Positions 5,645 through 7,023 of a stretch of DNA of 7,023 nucleotides are shown piece by piece (the stretch's first letter is position 1; every line of letters begins with the position of its first letter). This DNA comes from Oscillospiraceae bacterium (GTDB taxonomy: Bacteria; Bacillota; Clostridia; Oscillospirales; UBA929), in assembly GCA_009777685.1 (NCBI GenBank), contig WRLJ01000080.1, positions 1 to 7,023 of the forward strand. Reading direction: 5' to 3'. Made by a program: the position numbers and the translations under genes. The notes under the pieces were generated by a model. It did not search any database and was not told where the DNA came from. It saw only the letters and a program-made list of their open reading frames with translations.

Positions 5645-6820
5645 ATGTTCAAGAGAAAATTGGTCGCGCAGCTTACCGAAAGGCTAGCCGAACCGCGCCG
5701 GTTTATTCAAATCGTGGCCGGACCGAGGCAAACGGGAAAGACGACCGCTGTTTTGCAAGCCGTCAAAGAACTTGAGAGACACACGCATTTTGTCAGCGCG
5801 GACGACCCCAGCCTTCACTCTGCCGAATGGCTGCGAAACGAATGGGAGCAAGCCCGCGCTCTGGCCAAGTCCGGCGAAGCGATTCTTGTTATTGACGAAA
5901 TCCAGAAAATCAAGGGCTGGTCGTCGATTGTCAAGCTCCTTTGGGATGAAGACAGCAGATGGCTTTCCCCTGTAAAAGTCGTTCTCACCGGGTCGTCTTC
6001 GCTTCTGCTGCAAAAAGGGCTTAGCGAGTCCTTGATGGGCCGGTTTGAGATTCTGTATTCCCCTCACTGGAATTATACAGAGTGTAAGGAAGCGTTCAAT
6101 TACAGCCTGGAAGACTTTTTATTCTTCGGCGGTTATCCCGGCGCGGCGACGCTGATTAAAGATGAGAGCCGCTGGGCGCGGTATATGGGAATGTCTATTG
6201 TCGAGCCAACCATCTCACAGGACATTCTGATGATGGAGGAAGTCAGAAAGCCGGCATTGCTCCGCGCGCTTTTTATGCTTGGCTCCGGGTACAGCGCGCA
6301 GGAATTGTCTTTTACAAAAATGCTCGGTCAGCTTCAGGACGCGGGGAATACGGTGACATTGGCGCACTATCTTGATCTTCTCGGCAAAGCGAATATGCTT
6401 ACGGGCCTGCAAAACTATTCCGGCAGTCAAATCCGCGCCCGCAAAAGCTCCCCAAGGCTTATGGTATACGATACCTCTCTGATGACATACGCGGACGGAG
6501 CGAATAGACGGCGGCTGCTTGACAATCCAACAGACAGGGGCAGACTCGTCGAAAGCGCGGTCGGCGCGTACTTGCTGTCGAGAGGCAAAGAAGAAGGCTT
6601 TGACGTCTATTGGTGGCGTGAGCGCAGCCATGAGGTCGATTTCGTTATAAAAAAAGGCAGTCAGCTAACCGCCCTTGAGGTTAAGAGCGGCAGGGTGAAG
6701 AATGCGGGCGGAAGCCTTGTGTTCAAGCAGCGTTACCCCGAGGCCCTTTCTCTCATCGTCGGCAGCGCGAATTATGGCTTGGAAGACTTCTTGTCGGGGA
6801 ATAAGCCGCTGTTTCTATAA
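5645..6820 (+). CDS. AAA_14/DUF4143 ATP-binding protein (COG1373 type)
   Basis: This 391-residue protein has the layout of the widespread predicted AAA+ ATPase family COG1373. The P-loop is GPRQTGKTT (26-34), Walker B is AILVIDEIQK (79-88), and a sensor-1-like VVLTGSSS (112-119) is followed by MGR (131-133). The middle, about 140-300, is the helical/winged region of DUF4143. The C-terminus shows a PD-(D/E)xK-like pattern: E304 in GRLVESAVGAYL, D332 in HEVDFVI and E345-x-K347 in ALEVKSG. The biological role of the family is not established; members are often solitary and patchily distributed, and some occur near mobile elements or toxin-type loci. The start at ATG 5645 has GGGAGGG (5633-5639) 5 nt upstream; the GTG at 5624 lies before that site and is rejected. 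Base composition is visibly lower in GC than the minus-strand genes, suggesting transfer. No partner gene is present. Confidence 0.93.
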   Translation: MFKRKLVAQLTERLAEPRRFIQIVAGPRQTGKTTAVLQAVKELERHTHFVSADDPSLHSAEWLRNEWEQARALAKSGEAILVIDEIQKIKGWSSIVKLLWDEDSRWLSPVKVVLTGSSSLLLQKGLSESLMGRFEILYSPHWNYTECKEAFNYSLEDFLFFGGYPGAATLIKDESRWARYMGMSIVEPTISQDILMMEEVRKPALLRALFMLGSGYSAQELSFTKMLGQLQDAGNTVTLAHYLDLLGKANMLTGLQNYSGSQIRARKSSPRLMVYDTSLMTYADGANRRRLLDNPTDRGRLVESAVGAYLLSRGKEEGFDVYWWRERSHEVDFVIKKGSQLTALEVKSGRVKNAGGSLVFKQRYPEALSLIVGSANYGLEDFLSGNKPLFL

Positions 6821-6830
6821 GCTGCTTTGT

Positions 6831-7023
6831 CTATCATGGCGGAAGTTCTTCCGGGCCAGCTACGGAACGCTGGGGCATCCCGGCTCGACCCTTCTCCCCA
6901 TCCGTGCCGCCAGCGTTTCGGGGACTGATTGGATTTGTGAAGGTCAGTTCGAGCAACTGTCTTTTCTCGGAGATGAGCGGGAACGGCAGAGGCGGATGCT
7001 CATTGACCGCACAATGGACGATA
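6831..7023 (+). pseudogene. Probable 5'-truncated Y-family DNA polymerase (DinB/UmuC-like) tail
   Basis: Right of the ATPase stop, one frame stays open to the window end and reads like the C-terminal end of the Y-family translesion polymerases of Bacillota. LPIRAASVSGTDW (from 6894) resembles the PIRALTV- or PIRxLGV-type little-finger strand. EQLSFLGDERERQRR (from 6951) and MLIDRTMDD (from 6996) resemble the typical QLSLFGD...RREKLE.AIDxIR ending. No plausible start codon with a ribosome binding site precedes it, and the catalytic palm, fingers and thumb are missing. It therefore looks like the remains of a polymerase gene decapitated by insertion or deletion at the ATPase end. It continues beyond the window, probably only for the last few tens of codons. 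The upstream limit is uncertain, since the match is poor before about 6890. The assignment rests on remembered family motifs. Confidence 0.5.

Overview
The window looks like chromosomal DNA from a GC-rich, low-branching Gram-positive bacterium, most likely a clostridial-type Bacillota (for example an Oscillospiraceae/Christensenellales-like anaerobe). The grounds are strong GGAGG-type ribosome binding sites before nearly every gene, an LplC/YtcP-type sugar ABC permease, a surface protein ending in an NPKTG-type sorting signal, and a clostridial-style tRNA-Thr with an encoded CCA end. This placement is inference from gene content; no taxonomic marker gene is present.

Layout. (1) 24-926, plus strand: the permease of a carbohydrate ABC transporter, the end of an operon that begins before the window. 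(2) 956-1687, plus strand: phased A-tracts, a strong extended -10 promoter, a leader hairpin and a gene for a small secreted, probably sortase-anchored protein. A terminator at 1717-1741 lies between it and the convergent gene that follows. (3) 5176 down to 1752, minus strand: an nfeD - SPFH/stomatin - rmuC operon with tight spacing (20-nt gap, then a TGATG stop/start overlap). It is followed by a zinc-ribbon, proline-rich, two-helix membrane protein that has its own promoter inside the 3' end of rmuC. (4) 5284-5487, plus strand: tRNA-Thr(GGT) with its own promoter and terminator. (5) 5559-6820, plus strand: an AAA_14/DUF4143 ATPase, visibly less GC-rich than its neighbours, behind a perfect TTGACA-17-TATAAT promoter with a heptamer repeat over the start site. 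(6) 6831-7023, plus strand: an open frame resembling the C-terminal tail of a Y-family DNA polymerase, with no start, cut by the window edge.

How the parts work together. The NfeD and SPFH proteins should form a membrane microdomain scaffold. RmuC, a coiled-coil membrane-anchored protein of the nuclease-like RmuC family, is translationally coupled to the SPFH gene, which suggests a shared membrane-associated complex. The segment after the tRNA looks like an accessory insertion: an ATPase of a family often found as a solitary, mobile-looking gene, next to a decapitated polymerase gene. I see no CRISPR array, insertion sequence or complete novel defence system. The least explained items are the sortase-type protein, the NfeD-SPFH-RmuC coupling and the tRNA-proximal ATPase/polymerase-remnant junction.
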